A stretch of DNA of 6,914 nt from Candidatus Aenigmatarchaeota archaeon (lineage in GTDB: Archaea; Aenigmatarchaeota; Aenigmatarchaeia; CG10238-14; SpSt-28). The stretch is from NCBI GenBank assembly GCA_021161995.1, contig JAGGZO010000082.1, forward strand, positions 1-6,914, given 5' to 3'. Below, piece after piece: positions 5,438-6,914 of this stretch (position 1 is its first letter; the number at the start of each line of letters is the position of its first letter). The notes under the pieces are model-generated. The model searched no databases and was not told the DNA's origin. It saw only the letters and a list, made by a program, of their open reading frames with translations. Made by a program: the position numbers and the translations under genes.

Positions 5438-6570
5438 TATCTTACACCCTTTATCCATTTTAGCGGATTTTTAGAATTTATCAATTTTTTACGAAGATTT
5501 TGCATTTCAACAATAACCCCACTCGCACAATCTTTACAAAATTCTGGTAACTTACATTTTACAAAATTCTTTCTAGCATTCTCAAAATATTCTCCGAACC
5601 AAATGTCTTTTAAGCTCTTGTCCATTATATTGTCGGTTCCAGTTTCATCGTTACAAAGCCTACAGTATGTTACCCTGCCACTAAACCTTATCTCCATGTT
5701 TAACCAAGGTGAAAAACATGGTGAAGATAATATACTTTTACCATCACAACTAACATGCCTTTTCATAACTCGTCTCATATCTTTCTTTATCACCAACTCT
5801 TTTCTTCTCAAATTTGCTACGTTGGTATATATACCCAACTCTTCAGCTACTTTCAAAGCACGCTCTATATGGACATCAAGTTCCTTTTTCTGTTTCTCTG
5901 TTAACCTCAATTTTTCTCCAGCCTTTGACCAAATTATAAGAGGTTCAAAATTAACTCCCTCGGCACCCAACTCTTTCCCCAATTTTATCATTTCTTCCAA
6001 CTTGTTATAATTTTTGTTGGTAAGAACAGCATGGATTGAATATCTTGGTTTATCTTTTCCTAATTTTTCTTTCCACTTCTTAAAAAGTCGTATGTTTCTT
6101 GTTTCTTTCTCAAATGCTCCTTTTGTTTGAGTTAAATAATCATGTATCTTTGCATTTGGTCCCTCCAAAGAAAATAAAATTCTATCCCAACCAACCTCAA
6201 CTAATCTTTTCACCATTCTATTTGTAAACAATGTACCGTTTGTCGTGATCGACCCAAACATACCATGCTTTTTTATTGAAACCATAACCTTAAAAGTAAC
6301 TTTCGGGTTTGCCATGGGCTCCCATCCACCAGCAATCTCCCACTGTTTAACACCTAATTCAGCTGCTTCATCAACTATTTCCAAAAGTCTTTTATTTGTC
6401 AGATGCTTTTCATATCTACAATTTTTAACTCTCTCTTTTGACCTAGTCCAACAAAATAAACATTTCAAATTACATGAAGCGGTTGGTTCTAAATCTATTC
6501 TTAATGGTGGTGCCCTTTTTCCTTTCATCCACATTTTCAATCGTTTTAATGCTTCTCTTTCAAACTGCAT
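5437..6570 (-). CDS. Radical SAM/twitch protein with GGWEP loop, paralog F
   Basis: The complete 377-residue protein starts at ATG with GAGGT 6 nt upstream, overlapping the end of G by 11 nt. The SAM-cluster site is C33, C37 and C40 (CNLKCLFCW). The glycine-rich loop reads AGGWEP (81-85), with Trp replacing the third Gly of GGGEP; the codon is plainly TGG. The core continues with TNGTLF, VGWDRILFSLEGPNAKIHDYLTQTKGAF. The twitch domain has C285 and C303 (C-x12-G-x4-C, CFSPW), KSLKDIWFGEYF and C345/C348. Extra cysteines at 306 and 339 lie near the auxiliary cluster and could provide another ligand. D is its nearest complete relative. The 29-residue tail after CxxC is basic. It is co-transcribed with E through a TAATG junction. 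Radical SAM chemistry is expected, with one auxiliary [4Fe-4S] cluster; the bulky Trp near the SAM amino group is the oddity. Substrate unknown. Confidence 0.93.
   Translation of the reverse strand: MQFEREALKRLKMWMKGKRAPPLRIDLEPTASCNLKCLFCWTRSKERVKNCRYEKHLTNKRLLEIVDEAAELGVKQWEIAGGWEPMANPKVTFKVMVSIKKHGMFGSITTNGTLFTNRMVKRLVEVGWDRILFSLEGPNAKIHDYLTQTKGAFEKETRNIRLFKKWKEKLGKDKPRYSIHAVLTNKNYNKLEEMIKLGKELGAEGVNFEPLIIWSKAGEKLRLTEKQKKELDVHIERALKVAEELGIYTNVANLRRKELVIKKDMRRVMKRHVSCDGKSILSSPCFSPWLNMEIRFSGRVTYCRLCNDETGTDNIMDKSLKDIWFGEYFENARKNFVKCKLPEFCKDCASGVIVEMQNLRKKLINSKNPLKWIKGVR
5445..5452 (-). promoter_or_regulatory. Ribosome binding site deciding the start of gene E
   Basis: AAAGGGTG lies 7 nt before the ATG at 5437 and inside the last codons of F. 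The alternative ATG at 5458 has only A/T-rich sequence with no purine block at the right distance, so the shorter form is chosen. Confidence 0.6.
6136..6200 (-). repeat. Dispersed paralogous block, copy in gene F
   Basis: Third copy of the block, encoding VGWDRILFSLEGPNAKIHDY. Just before it on the plus strand, aaatgctccttttgtttg (6112-6129) is identical to 3802-3819 in D, extending the similarity between these two sister paralogs. Confidence 0.55.
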
Positions 6571-6914
6571 GTTTTAACCTCATCAATTTTTTTCTAATTC
6601 TTCTATTCTCAAGAAAAATTGGAACACAACAATGAGAACAAAAATCAAATAGTTTTCCCTTTCTGAGTTTTTTTCTTGCTTCTATCATAGGCTTGCTAAA
6701 CCAAGCATCCTTTAGAGAAACGTTCTTTACATTAACATTTGTCTCTCCAGAAATCGCACATATCTTTAGGTTGCCATTTGGACTTATTATCATGTTGTAG
6801 AATGGCTCAAAACAAGGAATTGAAAGAAATTTATCTTTATACTTCTGAATTTCCTCATTTATTATTGTTTCCATTTCGTTTGTCATTCTAACAATTTTAT
6901 TCCTGATAAACAAA
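6560..6914 (-). CDS. Radical SAM/twitch-domain protein G, C-terminal part (5' end outside the window)
   Basis: The frame is open to the right edge. The TTG at 6913 is an internal Leu codon rather than a start, because residues after it align with the middle of D just before the twitch domain. Only the last 117 residues are visible. Counted from the edge, the twitch cysteines are C34 and C52 (C-x12-G-x4-C, CFEPF), then C92 and C95 with an extra adjacent C96. The WFGDYF motif of the other copies has become WFSKPM. The segments ETNVNVKNVSLK and CCVPIFLENRRIR closely match D (ETNVSVKNHSLK and CCVWEVFNNRKVR), so G is D-like at this end. Its stop lies 11 nt inside F, so it is the first visible gene of the minus-strand operon, whose promoter must lie further right. 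The SAM-binding core cannot be judged from here. Confidence 0.87.
   Translation of the reverse strand, partial: LFIRNKIVRMTNEMETIINEEIQKYKDKFLSIPCFEPFYNMIISPNGNLKICAISGETNVNVKNVSLKDAWFSKPMIEARKKLRKGKLFDFCSHCCVPIFLENRRIRKKLMRLKHAV
6577..6581 (-). promoter_or_regulatory. Ribosome binding site of gene F
   Basis: GAGGT lies 6 nt before the ATG of F, within the last codons of G. The arrangement is the same as for C and supports coupled translation through the operon. Confidence 0.65.

Noticed and set aside
5426..6010. A 194-residue open frame on the plus strand
   Set aside because: It lies entirely opposite the well-supported F and E. Its Phe/Ser/Ile-rich translation is typical of the complement of Lys/Glu-rich coding, and it shows no family motif.
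6560..6913. A stand-alone small twitch protein starting at TTG 6913
   Set aside because: The window simply cuts the gene; the alignment with D continues to the edge and no ribosome site can be seen.

Overview
The window comes from an AT-rich prokaryotic genome. Shine-Dalgarno sites are clear (AAAGGAGGG, GAGGTGA, GAGGT, AGGTGG), starts are ATG or GTG, and TAA, TGA and TAG all serve as stops. The GGTG-rich ribosome sites and frequent ATA/AGA codons would suit an archaeon, but a low-GC bacterium cannot be excluded. No RNA gene, transposase, CRISPR array or promoter is visible.

The window is almost wholly coding and holds one kind of gene. Seven genes, two of them cut by the window edges, encode paralogous radical SAM enzymes. 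Each intact copy has an N-terminal CxxxCxxC [4Fe-4S]/SAM site and all seven have a C-terminal four-cysteine 'twitch' (short SPASM) domain. The twitch pattern is C-x2-P-[W/F]-x8-G-x4-C, then a motif resembling KSLxEIWFGxYF, then CxxC. I call the genes A to H. On the minus strand, in transcription order, are G (6914-6560, 3' part only), F (6570-5437), E (5437-4247), D (4260-3118), C (3121-2837, a small coiled-coil protein), B (2822-1689) and A (1692-586). Every junction overlaps by 1 to 14 nt or has a 14-nt gap, so this reads as one translationally coupled operon. At the left edge, on the plus strand and tail to tail with A, is the 3' part of another family member, H (2-568). The array is therefore larger than the window and sits on both strands.

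The paralogs fall into types. D and F resemble each other (PT before the first Cys, CW after the last, QTKGAF), as do B and E (LH[K/R]RCNL, RLNE, EMP..WLEIV, TQRR). The F-E and D-C-B order suggests that a two-gene unit was duplicated, with C lying inside the second unit. C ends in an S-x-S-Y-R-x-x-R-W segment after a coiled coil. This resembles tails I associate with surface-glycan glycosyltransferases and methyltransferases. Together with the BtrN-like four-Cys layout, it suggests, as inference only, that the array modifies a sugar, lipid-linked glycan or related small molecule in sequential steps. No RiPP precursor or recognition domain is visible. The substrate is unknown.
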